Positions 17,616 to 25,606 of a DNA stretch of 64,000 bases are shown here, piece by piece; position 1 is the stretch's first letter, and every line of letters starts with the position of its first letter. A program made the position numbers and the translations under genes. Location: positions 2,957,685-3,021,684 of the forward strand of contig NZ_OY776574.1 of assembly GCF_963675815.1 (NCBI RefSeq), given 5' to 3'. Source of the DNA: an uncultured Desulfuromusa sp. (GTDB taxonomy: Bacteria; Desulfobacterota; Desulfuromonadia; Desulfuromonadales; Geopsychrobacteraceae). Below the pieces are notes generated by a model, which worked only from the letters and a program-made list of their open reading frames with translations, was not told the origin of the DNA and did not search any database.

Positions 17616-18497
17616 CTAAAAAACTTCCGTTGTAAATGATCTGACTTCGCTTTCATAGGTGAGGTTTGGATCTCGAGTATCTGTTGCAACGACCTTCCAG
17701 AAATAGGTTGTTGAACCAGTCAGATCAAAAGCCTGGTGATAGTCACTACTTCCTTTGTCGATGGAATAAAGCACGGATTCGGTGACCGGTGTTTCGGTGC
17801 TCGTCGCTGAACGATCGCTTGAAGATCCACCACCGCCACCGCCGCCACAAGCGGTTAAAATTCCTCCTGCCAGGATCACTGCCAGAAAAGAATAGGCTGG
17901 TTTGATGACCGGCTTCATTGACATTATCTGACCATACTCTATTTGTGTAAGTAACCCCACAATTAATACAAGGATAAGCCCCGTTGGGATCAGATTGTTT
18001 CCCCAAGGAGGGGGCAATATCCCTGAAGTGGCAGAGGTAACCTCTGCTTCATCTGTCCCATAAAAGAGGGTGTAAGTGACATCATAGCCGGAAGGTGCCG
18101 TTTCCCACCTGAAGGTCACAGGGACCGGTTCAGCGGTTGTGTTATCGGTTGGAATAGTTAAAGAGGGTATCCAGCTATTACTGACAATATTTGAAAAACT
18201 ACTTTCGCTGTCAGGGTCCTGATAGGCTGTGACCGTGAAAAAGTATGTGACTCCATCACTGAGGCCGGTCAACATTGTTGATAGGGTATCGCCAACATCA
18301 ACCGGTGAAGCTCCTTGGTCTGCTCCGATGCCATCGAAAGGGGGGGTCATATTCCCCTGCTTGTAATAAACTTTGTAGCCATCGACACCCGAGGTCGGGC
18401 TGGGGTCCCAGGAGAGAGTGACGTCCTGACAAAAAGCTAAGCTTATTGAATTGACAAAAAATAAAAACATAACTATAACTAGTTGATATAACTTCAT
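17616..18497 (-). CDS. Fibronectin type III protein with an inserted two-helix/lipobox segment
   Basis: A 293-residue exported protein with a signal peptide (1-23, ending AFC). Residues 24-108 form a fibronectin III domain (VTLSWDPSPTSGVDGYKVYY). A second FN3-like domain starts at about 112 and is interrupted after YTLFYGTDE. The insert (about 160-240) has a proline-rich lead (ILPPPWGNN), a hydrophobic helix at 171-185, then MSMKPVIKP, a second helix and a lipobox-like ILTACGGGG at Cys217 with a serine-rich stretch. The FN3 fold resumes with TTYFWKVVATD. Either the insert is an internal membrane or sorting element, or Met192/194 starts a separate lipoprotein overlapping in frame. It converges on prsR and its role is unknown. 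Confidence 0.72.
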   Translation of the reverse strand: MKLYQLVIVMFLFFVNSISLAFCQDVTLSWDPSPTSGVDGYKVYYKQGNMTPPFDGIGADQGASPVDVGDTLSTMLTGLSDGVTYFFTVTAYQDPDSESSFSNIVSNSWIPSLTIPTDNTTAEPVPVTFRWETAPSGYDVTYTLFYGTDEAEVTSATSGILPPPWGNNLIPTGLILVLIVGLLTQIEYGQIMSMKPVIKPAYSFLAVILAGGILTACGGGGGGGSSSDRSATSTETPVTESVLYSIDKGSSDYHQAFDLTGSTTYFWKVVATDTRDPNLTYESEVRSFTTEVF

Positions 18498-18583
18498 AAT
18501 CTTATCCTTATTTGTTTTGAGGATGTGTATTATAGCAAAGAAGTCGGGTTACGGTAATAGCTTTTGTTGATTCGGGATGGTAA

Positions 18584-19267
18584 ATGGGGGTCAATTTTTC
18601 AGACATTATTAAACAATGCCATTTGTTTTCAGGGGTTACAGCTGAAGATTTGCCGTTGCTGACGGCTATTCTTCGCAAGCGTGAGTTCAGCAAGGGAAAA
18701 ATTCTCTTTGAAGAGGGAAGTGAAGCAGACGGCTTTTACATTGTCGCTTCCGGCAAAGTCAAAGTCTATAAATTGTCATCAGAGGGGAAGGAACGCATTT
18801 TACATGTGGTTCAACCCGGTAACAGTTTTGCCGAAGCTGCTATTTTTGACAATGGTTGCTATCCTGCTTTTGCTGAAACTTTGGTTCCTGCGTCACTGTT
18901 GTTTTTTCCGAAACGGGAATTCCTGGATTTGCTTCATCGGCATCCTCAGTTAGCCATCAATATTATTTCCGGTCTTTCCCGTTTTTTGCGGGAATTCACG
19001 ATACAGATTGAAGATTTGACTTTTCGTGATGTTCCCGCTCGACTTGCCCGCTATCTATTGAGCTTTGGCGGTGATGTTGTTGGTGAGGTCGAGTTGCCCG
19101 TATCTAAAAGTCAACTGGCATCCAATCTGGGAACAACCAGCGAAACTTTATCTCGAACTTTGCGCAAATTTTCAGATGATGAGACCGTTTCAGTCCGGGG
19201 TAAAAAGATTGAGATTCTAGACTGGGATCGATTGCAAGACTTGGCGGAAAGATTTAAAGAGGCTTAA
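18584..19267 (+). CDS. Crp/Fnr-family transcriptional regulator
   Basis: A 227-residue regulator with a cyclic-nucleotide-type beta barrel (FEEGSEADGFYIVASGKVKVY, PGNSFAEAAIF) followed by a dimer helix and a C-terminal winged helix (VSKSQLASNLGTTSETLSRTL). It lacks the N-terminal cysteine cluster of FNR, so it is not an oxygen-sensing iron-sulfur FNR. It is nearer to DNR/NnrR/HcpR-like proteins, some of which respond to nitric oxide. The gene directly downstream is YgbA-like, a family linked to nitrosative stress, which supports such a role by context only. Confidence 0.85.
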   Translation: MGVNFSDIIKQCHLFSGVTAEDLPLLTAILRKREFSKGKILFEEGSEADGFYIVASGKVKVYKLSSEGKERILHVVQPGNSFAEAAIFDNGCYPAFAETLVPASLLFFPKREFLDLLHRHPQLAINIISGLSRFLREFTIQIEDLTFRDVPARLARYLLSFGGDVVGEVELPVSKSQLASNLGTTSETLSRTLRKFSDDETVSVRGKKIEILDWDRLQDLAERFKEA

Positions 19268-19340
19268 GCATATCAATAAATTAACTCAAAAAACGGGTTC
19301 CAGGCTGACTCGTAAAGAAAAGAAAGACCTGAAAATTCTG

Positions 19341-19646
19341 GTGTTGTTTACCTCTGTCTATTGCCATGGTCTACATACTTCAGAGAAAGCACTTTTGTCA
19401 GGTTTAGACCCACAACTTGCATCGTTGAAACGCTATTCCTGCTGTCATGAATGTCGACAGTTTTTACTTTATGCCATTCAGCGTCGAATCAACTGCCCCT
19501 TAGATGAAAAACCTGCTTGTAAGCATTGTGTCGTTCACTGTTATCGCAATGAATATCGAGAAAAAGTACGGGAGATCATGCGTTATTCCGGCAAAGCCCT
19601 GATAAAGAAAGGACGATTAGATTTACTCTGGCACTATTTTTTCTAA
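19341..19646 (+). CDS. YgbA-family (nitrous oxide-stimulated promoter) protein
   Basis: At least 101 residues matching the YgbA_NO family. The motifs are CCHECRQFLLYAIQRRINCP, KPACKHCVVHCYRNEYREK and EIMRYSGKALIKK. The many cysteines suggest metal or iron-sulfur binding. The first standard start codon is the GTG at 19341, but the conserved N-terminus (RLTRKEKKDLKIL) is encoded upstream in the same open frame, which reaches back to a TAG at 19218. No ATG, GTG or TTG exists there. A rare start such as ATC 19272, which is 9 nt after a GAGG, or an indel is therefore possible. The gene overlaps or abuts the Crp/Fnr gene, implying coupled expression. Confidence 0.75.
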   Translation: MLFTSVYCHGLHTSEKALLSGLDPQLASLKRYSCCHECRQFLLYAIQRRINCPLDEKPACKHCVVHCYRNEYREKVREIMRYSGKALIKKGRLDLLWHYFF

Positions 19647-19708
19647 TTGAAACGGCTGGATATTGGTTTTTTCCTTGAGGGTCAAAGAAAATTCTGCTAG
19701 CTTGATCT

Positions 19709-19723
19709 AATAAGATTCTTATT
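19709..19723. promoter_or_regulatory. Perfect inverted repeat upstream of the orphan response regulator
   Basis: AATAAGA-T-TCTTATT has perfect 7-bp arms about 80 nt upstream of the response-regulator start, in an otherwise empty 157-nt gap. It could be an operator or part of a promoter. No binding protein can be named. Confidence 0.35.
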
Positions 19724-19803
19724 ATTATAGCTTCGAGATGACTGGATTATAAGAGATTTTAGGTTAGCCTGAAGGTGACTTTTGCTGATAAAGGAGAACG
19801 TCA

Positions 19804-20475
19804 ATGCACATTCTTGTTGTTGAAGATGAAAAAAAGGTTTCAACTTTTATACAGCGGGGGCTTGAAGAAGAAGGTTTTTCTGTTGATGCCGCTTTTGATG
19901 GTGAAGAGGGAGTAAAAAAGGCTGAATCGGGGACTTATGATCTGATTTTGATGGATATCATGCTGCCCAAAATGGATGGTCTGGCAGCAGTTAAATATCT
20001 GCGTGATAAAAATATTATGACACCGATCCTTTGCCTCACCGCCCGGGATTCTGTTGATGATAAAGTGACCGGGCTGGATATCGGAGCCGATGATTATCTC
20101 GCCAAACCTTTTGCTTTTATTGAACTGGTTGCCCGTTGCCGTGCTTTGATTCGTCGCGGTTCTAATGACCGGGGAGCTGAAATATTCTTTGCTGACCTTC
20201 GCCTTGACCCTGTCTCCCACAAAGTATGGCGCGCTGGTGAAGAAATATCTCTGACCTCAAAAGAATATGCTCTTATGGAATATTTCATCCGTAATCCGAA
20301 CCGCGTCCTTACGCGGTTGATGATCGCTGAGAATGTTTGGGATTACACTTTTGACTCTTTTACCAATATCATCGATGTTTATGTCAATTACTTACGGAAT
20401 AAAATTGACCAGAAGTACGATAAAAAATTGATTCATACCGTCAGAGGTGCAGGGTACGCACTGAAAGAGTCTTGA
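19804..20475 (+). CDS. OmpR/PhoB-family response regulator (CusR/CopR-like)
   Basis: A 223-residue regulator. The receiver domain starts HILVVEDEKKV, with phospho-acceptor Asp51 in LILMDIMLPKMDG and the switch Lys in YLAKPF. The winged-helix effector domain holds LTSKEYALMEYFIRNPNRVLT and ends at HTVRGAGYAL. The sequence is of the CusR/CopR/TctD type. Ribosome site aaaggaga. No histidine kinase gene follows; the next gene is a permease. It is therefore an orphan in this window, and its partner kinase and target genes are unknown. Confidence 0.92.
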   Translation: MHILVVEDEKKVSTFIQRGLEEEGFSVDAAFDGEEGVKKAESGTYDLILMDIMLPKMDGLAAVKYLRDKNIMTPILCLTARDSVDDKVTGLDIGADDYLAKPFAFIELVARCRALIRRGSNDRGAEIFFADLRLDPVSHKVWRAGEEISLTSKEYALMEYFIRNPNRVLTRLMIAENVWDYTFDSFTNIIDVYVNYLRNKIDQKYDKKLIHTVRGAGYALKES

Positions 20476-20582
20476 AAATTCCACTTATCTTATGTTGTCA
20501 GGGATTGAAAGTCTGTTTCCGTCCCTGACAACTTTCACTATCGTTTTTTACACTTCTTTTTATAGATTGAGCTTTTTCACAT

Positions 20583-21530
20583 ATGTGGTCCGATTTAGGT
20601 TTTTCTCTGGCGATTACGGCGCCGATTTTCAGCATGCTTGGTTTTGGGATTCTTTTCAAACGGCTCGGCTGGATTACAGATGAATTTGCCAGAGTAGGAT
20701 CAGACCTTGTTTTTAAGGTCACCTTGCCGTGCTTGCTATTTGTCAAACTGGTTGAAACTGATTTCGTCCATAATTTACCGATAAAATTAATTTTTTATGC
20801 GATTCTGGCGACGATTGCTGTTTTCCTGATCCTCGATCGCATGATCGCTGTACGCCTGAAAAAGAGTTTTGATCGGGGCGCCTTTGTCCAGGGGGCGTTT
20901 CGCAGTAATATGGGGATCATCGGTTTGGCATTCTGCATCAGTGCTTTCGGTGACAGGGTTGTAGCAGCAGCGTCTATCTATCTGGCAGTTTTAACCACAC
21001 TGTTCAATGTTCTTGCCGTGATTACGTTGACACGGCATCAGAGTATTTCCACTAATAAAACAACCTATACCCATATTATTGCGAGTATAGGTAAAAATCC
21101 TTTGATTCTGTCGATTGTCGCAGGTGTGCTCATCTCTTTGAGTGGGTTGCAGGTTCCTGAGTTTTTTCTCACTACGGGAGGATATTTCGCGCGGATGACT
21201 TTACCTCTGGCATTGCTGTGTGCCGGGGCTTCTATCCGTCTTCAGGAGTTCCATGCTTCAAAGGCTCTTTATTGGTCTTCTGCGGCAAAGCTGGTTTTTG
21301 TTCCCCTGATAATAACCCTTGGCGGTATCGCGATTGGTTTACGTGGTGAACATTTAGGGGTTCTTTATTTAATGTGTGCTTCTCCAACTGCAGCAGCAAG
21401 TTATCCCATGACCCAGGCTATGGGGGGGAATCATCATCTTGCCGCTGCCATCATTGCAGCTACGTCGTTAGGATCGATGGTTTTTACAACCTTGGGCATT
21501 TTTGTATTACGCAGTTTTCAGCTTATCTGA
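20583..21530 (+). CDS. AEC-family (auxin efflux carrier-like) transporter
   Basis: A 315-residue membrane protein with about ten helices. It has the AEC family layout: FSMLGFGILFKRLGWIT at the N-terminus, FRSNMGIIGLAF in the first half, and LPLALLCAGASIRL plus SPTAAASYPMTQAMGGN in the second repeat. Bacterial members export small organic acids such as malonate or malate. It lies 107 nt after the response regulator and ends 6 nt before the convergent tpiA stop. The substrate is not predictable; regulation by the neighbouring response regulator is possible but unproven. Confidence 0.85.
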   Translation: MWSDLGFSLAITAPIFSMLGFGILFKRLGWITDEFARVGSDLVFKVTLPCLLFVKLVETDFVHNLPIKLIFYAILATIAVFLILDRMIAVRLKKSFDRGAFVQGAFRSNMGIIGLAFCISAFGDRVVAAASIYLAVLTTLFNVLAVITLTRHQSISTNKTTYTHIIASIGKNPLILSIVAGVLISLSGLQVPEFFLTTGGYFARMTLPLALLCAGASIRLQEFHASKALYWSSAAKLVFVPLIITLGGIAIGLRGEHLGVLYLMCASPTAAASYPMTQAMGGNHHLAAAIIAATSLGSMVFTTLGIFVLRSFQLI

Positions 21531-21536
21531 ATTCAG

Positions 21537-22292
21537 CTACAGAAACTTAACGATCCGAATAAAATCCTCAGCTTTCAGGCTGGCTCCACCAACCAGGGCT
21601 CCATCAATATCTTTTTGCGCCATCAAGTTGTCGATATTTTCCGGTTTAACACTGCCCCCATAGAGAATTCTCGTTTGCCCGGCGACAGTCGGATTGAACA
21701 ATTCCTGCAATAATTCACGAATAAAAGCGTGGGCTTCCTGAGCTTGTTCACTGCTTGCCGTTTTTCCTGTGCCGATGGCCCAGATAGGCTCGTAAGCGAT
21801 AACAACAGTTGCCATCTGATCTGCTGTTAACCCGGCAAGTCCTTCCTCGATCTGCCGGGTTAAGGTTTCCAACATCTGTCCTTCTTCTCGCTGTTGCAAC
21901 GTTTCGCCAATGCAGAGAATGGGGGTTAATTCAGCATGAATCACAGCGATTAACTTTTGGTTGATAAATGCGTTTGTCTCGTGTAACAACTGGCGTCGCT
22001 CGGAATGGCCGATAATGACAAACCGGCATCCGGCATCCTGTAAGAACAGGGGAGAGACTTCCCCGGTAAAAGCCCCACTGGTTGTTGGGTAACAATTCTG
22101 TGCGGCTAGCTGAATGGGGGAAGACCCTATGATTTCAGATACGGTACTGAGTGCTGTAAACACTGGAGCAATAACGATGTCTCGGTCTGTGATGTTGCTG
22201 AGTTCATCAATCAATTGCATAGAGAGTTGTCGCGATTCTTTAATCGTTTTATTCAGCTTCCAGTTACCAGCTATTAGAGGTCTGCGCATCAT
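21537..22292 (-). CDS. tpiA: Triosephosphate isomerase
   Basis: A 251-residue TIM barrel that interconverts dihydroxyacetone phosphate and glyceraldehyde 3-phosphate. It begins with the substrate Asn-Lys pair (AGNWKLNK), has the catalytic His in IGHSERR and the catalytic Glu in VIAYEPIWAIGTGKTAS, and ends with the phosphate-binding ILYGGSVKP and GALVGGASL. The first two codons are ATG ATG; the second (22289) has the better spacing to the AGAAGGG site. It is last in a gap-pgk-tpiA operon, 31 nt after pgk. Confidence 0.97.
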   Translation of the reverse strand: MMRRPLIAGNWKLNKTIKESRQLSMQLIDELSNITDRDIVIAPVFTALSTVSEIIGSSPIQLAAQNCYPTTSGAFTGEVSPLFLQDAGCRFVIIGHSERRQLLHETNAFINQKLIAVIHAELTPILCIGETLQQREEGQMLETLTRQIEEGLAGLTADQMATVVIAYEPIWAIGTGKTASSEQAQEAHAFIRELLQELFNPTVAGQTRILYGGSVKPENIDNLMAQKDIDGALVGGASLKAEDFIRIVKFL

Positions 22293-22323
22293 CTATCCCT
22301 TCTGAGCAACGTCAATGTTTTTC

Positions 22324-23514
22324 TTATTTGTCTGTTAAGGCTGCAACACCAGGTAATATTTTCCCCTCCAGGAATTCGAGGGATGCTCCACCGCCGGTTG
22401 AAATATGGGTCATCTGTTGTTGCAGGTTGGATTTATTGACAGCTGCAACAGAATCACCGCCACCAATAATTGACATGCAGTTCGATTTTGCCAAAGCTTT
22501 TGCTATGGCGAATGTGCCCCTGGCAAAATTGTCAAATTCAAAAACCCCCATAGGCCCATTCCAGATAACGGTTTTAGCTGTAGAGATCTGTTTCTCAAAA
22601 GATTTTATGGTTTCAGGACCGATATCCAGTCCCATACCCAAAGTTGGGAAATCAACGTTTTTGACGCTTGTGGATGGGCTGTCTGCAGCAAAAGTCTCTG
22701 CGACAATATGGTCTGTAGGTAATAGAAATTTGACGCCTTGCTTCTGAGCTTTGTCAAGCAGATCGCCAGCAAGCGCGATCCGGTCATTTTCAACCAGAGA
22801 TTGTCCAACTTCAACACCCTGTGCTTTAAGAAATGTGTATGCCATTCCTCCACCGATCAAAATAGCATCAACCTTTGGTAAAAGATTTTCTATCACCGTA
22901 ATTTTATCGCTGACTTTCGCCCCACCAAGAATTGCCACAAAGGGGCGGTCTGGGTGAGCCAGTGCACCACCGAGGTATTGAAGCTCTTTTTCCATAAGAA
23001 AACCGGCAACAGCAGGGTGTAATAAGCGTGCAACTCCTTCCGTTGAAGCATGTGCCCGGTGAGCTGTACCAAAAGCATCATTCACATAGATTTCTGCCAG
23101 GCCTGCAAGCTGGGCTGCAAAAGCTGGATTATTGTCTGTTTCACCACTGTGGAAACGAACGTTTTCCAGCAACATGATCCGACCATTGTTGAGCTGATCT
23201 GCCAGCAGTTGAATGTTGTCACCAATGCAATCGGGTGCCATGACAACCTGTTGACCAAGAAGGTTGCTTAAATGCGTTGCAACTGGGCAGAGACTGAAAT
23301 CAGGTGATGGTTTTCCTTTAGGACGGCCAAGGTGAGATGCGAGAATGACCTTGGCTCCTTGCTCCAATAGATAGCGGATGGTTGGCAGCGCCGCCCGGAT
23401 ACGGGTGTCGTCGGTTATTTTGCCTTCTTTATCTATGGGGACATTGAAGTCGCAGCGACAGAAAACCCGTTTACCTTGAACATCAACATCTCTAAGCGAT
23501 TTCTTTTCAAACAT
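22324..23514 (-). CDS. pgk: Phosphoglycerate kinase
   Basis: A 396-residue glycolytic kinase that transfers phosphate from 1,3-bisphosphoglycerate to ADP. The N-terminal domain has FCRCDFNVPID and SHLGRPKGKP. The hinge and nucleotide lobe have ILGGAKVSDKI, NGPMGVFE and GGGDSVAA, and STGGGASLEFLEG is near the C-terminus. Length is standard. It lies 67 nt downstream of gap and 31 nt upstream of tpiA on the minus strand, giving a compact lower-glycolysis/gluconeogenesis operon. Confidence 0.97.
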   Translation of the reverse strand: MFEKKSLRDVDVQGKRVFCRCDFNVPIDKEGKITDDTRIRAALPTIRYLLEQGAKVILASHLGRPKGKPSPDFSLCPVATHLSNLLGQQVVMAPDCIGDNIQLLADQLNNGRIMLLENVRFHSGETDNNPAFAAQLAGLAEIYVNDAFGTAHRAHASTEGVARLLHPAVAGFLMEKELQYLGGALAHPDRPFVAILGGAKVSDKITVIENLLPKVDAILIGGGMAYTFLKAQGVEVGQSLVENDRIALAGDLLDKAQKQGVKFLLPTDHIVAETFAADSPSTSVKNVDFPTLGMGLDIGPETIKSFEKQISTAKTVIWNGPMGVFEFDNFARGTFAIAKALAKSNCMSIIGGGDSVAAVNKSNLQQQMTHISTGGGASLEFLEGKILPGVAALTDK

Positions 23515-23581
23515 TAATATCTCCAGAAAGTATAGAATGAGCTTTTAAGATTTTTGCACAGTCACCAGACAAGTGAAGGTA

Positions 23582-24583
23582 TTAATGGGCCGAGATATAA
23601 CGAACCAGATCGAAAACCCGGTTCGAGTAACCCCATTCATTGTCATACCAGGTTAAGATTTTAACCATATTTCCGCCGATGACGTTGGTAATTAATGAAT
23701 CAAAGGTGGATGATGCAGCAGAACCATTAAAGTCGCGAGAGACTAAGGGAAGCTCACAATAGTCGAGGATTCCTTTGAGCTCGTTTTCAGAAGCTGCTCG
23801 CATGGCGGCATTCACTGCTTCGATGCTGGTCGATTTTTCTGTTTCCACAACAAGGTCAACCAGGGAGACATTAGGAGTCGGCACCCTGATGGCCATTCCT
23901 TCGAGCTTGCCTTTGAGTTGTGGTAAAACCAGAGCTGTTGCTTTTGCGGCACCTGTTGTTGTCGGGATCATTGAAATCCCTGCAGCCCTGGCACGACGGA
24001 GATCCCTGTGGGGCAGGTCAAGTATTTTCTGATCATTTGTATAAGAATGAACAGTTGTCATCATTCCGCGGACAATACCGAATTTTTCCAGCAGTACTTT
24101 AGCGACCGGAGCAAGGCAGTTAGTGGTGCAGGAGGCATTGGAGATGATATCATCTGTTGTCGGGTTATATTGTTCTTCATTGATGCCCATACAGATGGTG
24201 ATATCCGCACCTTTTCCCGGTGCGCTGATGACGACTTTTTTAGCTCCGGCACTCAGGTGTTGAGCTGCCAGATCCCGGGCAGAGAAAAATCCTGTTGATT
24301 CAATCACAATATCAACCCCGAGTTCTCGCCAGGGTAATTGAGCCGGATCGCGTTGGGAAAGAATTTTAATCGTTTTCCCATCGACGAGCAGATTGTCGCC
24401 ATCCGTTTCTACTGTTCCAGCAAAGATTCCGTGAACGGAATCATATTTGAAGAGATGTGCCAGTGTTGCGGCGTCGGTGAGGTCATTGACAGCAACAACA
24501 TCAAAACTGTTTGATTGGCTGGCAATCCGCAGGACATTTCTACCTATTCGACCGAATCCGTTAATCGCAACTTTTACAGACAT
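23582..24583 (-). CDS. gap: Glyceraldehyde-3-phosphate dehydrogenase, type I
   Basis: A 333-residue NAD-dependent enzyme oxidising glyceraldehyde 3-phosphate to 1,3-bisphosphoglycerate. The Rossmann start is AINGFGRIGRNVLR, the active site is SNASCTTNCLAP with Cys152, and the catalytic domain shows TTVHSYTNDQ, RDLRRARAAG and WYDNEWGYSNRV. It is the first gene of the gap-pgk-tpiA operon, with a good ribosome site (ctcctg reads as CAGGAGG on the coding strand). Its upstream 216-nt gap is shared with the divergent MBL hydrolase gene. Confidence 0.97.
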   Translation of the reverse strand: MSVKVAINGFGRIGRNVLRIASQSNSFDVVAVNDLTDAATLAHLFKYDSVHGIFAGTVETDGDNLLVDGKTIKILSQRDPAQLPWRELGVDIVIESTGFFSARDLAAQHLSAGAKKVVISAPGKGADITICMGINEEQYNPTTDDIISNASCTTNCLAPVAKVLLEKFGIVRGMMTTVHSYTNDQKILDLPHRDLRRARAAGISMIPTTTGAAKATALVLPQLKGKLEGMAIRVPTPNVSLVDLVVETEKSTSIEAVNAAMRAASENELKGILDYCELPLVSRDFNGSAASSTFDSLITNVIGGNMVKILTWYDNEWGYSNRVFDLVRYISAH

Positions 24584-24799
24584 TATGGTGCCTCCTGAAA
24601 AAATATGAAAAATTGAGTAATATTTTCGTAAGGTTCTCAGCCAGTTACTGCGAGGCCGATCAACCTTCTTAAAGAGTACATAAAGTTACGCCGATTGCAA
24701 ATGACTTTCAACGAAAATAGTTGTGGGTTTTATCCTTGCGGCATGCAACAATTTTAGGTATAAGGGCAACGCTCCCAGGGGGACGAAAGGAACAGTCAA

Positions 24800-25585
24800 G
24801 TGCGCGTATGTTTGCTGGCAAGCGGTAGTCGTGGAAACAGTGCATTGGTCGAAGCCGATGGCTGTCGGCTGCTTATTGACGCCGGATTGTCGGGAATTGA
24901 GACTGAACGGCGACTTTCGACTATTGGGTTGAGATGCGAGGATTTGCACGGAATTCTGGTGACCCATGAGCATCATGATCATGTTGGTGGAATCGGTCCA
25001 CTTGCACGTCGTTATGACTTACCTGTGCATCTTGATTACCAAACCCATGCTTCGTTGCCGAAGCTTGGAAAAATTAGAGATTTACATCACTTTACTGCCG
25101 GAGAAACTTTTTCTTTCCGGGATTTATCTATATCATCATTCTCTACAACCCATGATGCCGTGAACCCTGTCGGTTTTACAATTAACTCAAGTGAAGGGAA
25201 AATCGGCTTTGCCACGGATCTTGGGATGACGACACGCCTGGTTGTGCAACAGCTGAAAGAATGTCGGGTTCTGGTTCTGGAAGCCAATCACGATGAACAA
25301 ATGCTGCAGGATGGTCCATATCCCTGGGATTTGAAACAGCGGATCCGGAGTCGGCATGGTCATTTGTCAAATAATGAATCTTGTTTGTTGTTGGAGGAGG
25401 TCTGCTGGTCGGGTCTGGAGGCTATCTTTCTGGCACATTTAAGTGAAGAAAACAATTGTCCCACCCTTGCTGCTGAAACTTTTCGTAACGTTTTAAATGA
25501 TTGTGGTCTAACATCGGAAATTATTGTCGGACGGCAGAGTCAAGCTAGTTTGTGCTTTGATGTAAAGACCATTATGGTTTCCTGA
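24800..25585 (+). CDS. WalJ/YycJ-like MBL-fold hydrolase
   Basis: A 261-residue metallo-beta-lactamase-fold protein. It starts at GTG 24800 (RVCLLASGSRGNSALVE, the typical YycJ N-terminus) after an aaagga ribosome site. The metal site is THEHHDHVGG, with a further Asp in GFATDLGM and His residues in EANHDEQML, RHGHLSNNES and LAHLSEENN. Relatives are nucleases or DNA-replication coordinators such as WalJ; the substrate here is not known. It is followed 21 nt later by purSL, so it may be the first gene of the purine operon. Confidence 0.85.
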   Translation: MRVCLLASGSRGNSALVEADGCRLLIDAGLSGIETERRLSTIGLRCEDLHGILVTHEHHDHVGGIGPLARRYDLPVHLDYQTHASLPKLGKIRDLHHFTAGETFSFRDLSISSFSTTHDAVNPVGFTINSSEGKIGFATDLGMTTRLVVQQLKECRVLVLEANHDEQMLQDGPYPWDLKQRIRSRHGHLSNNESCLLLEEVCWSGLEAIFLAHLSEENNCPTLAAETFRNVLNDCGLTSEIIVGRQSQASLCFDVKTIMVS

Positions 25586-25606
25586 ATAGAAAAAATTGGA
25601 GAGAAA

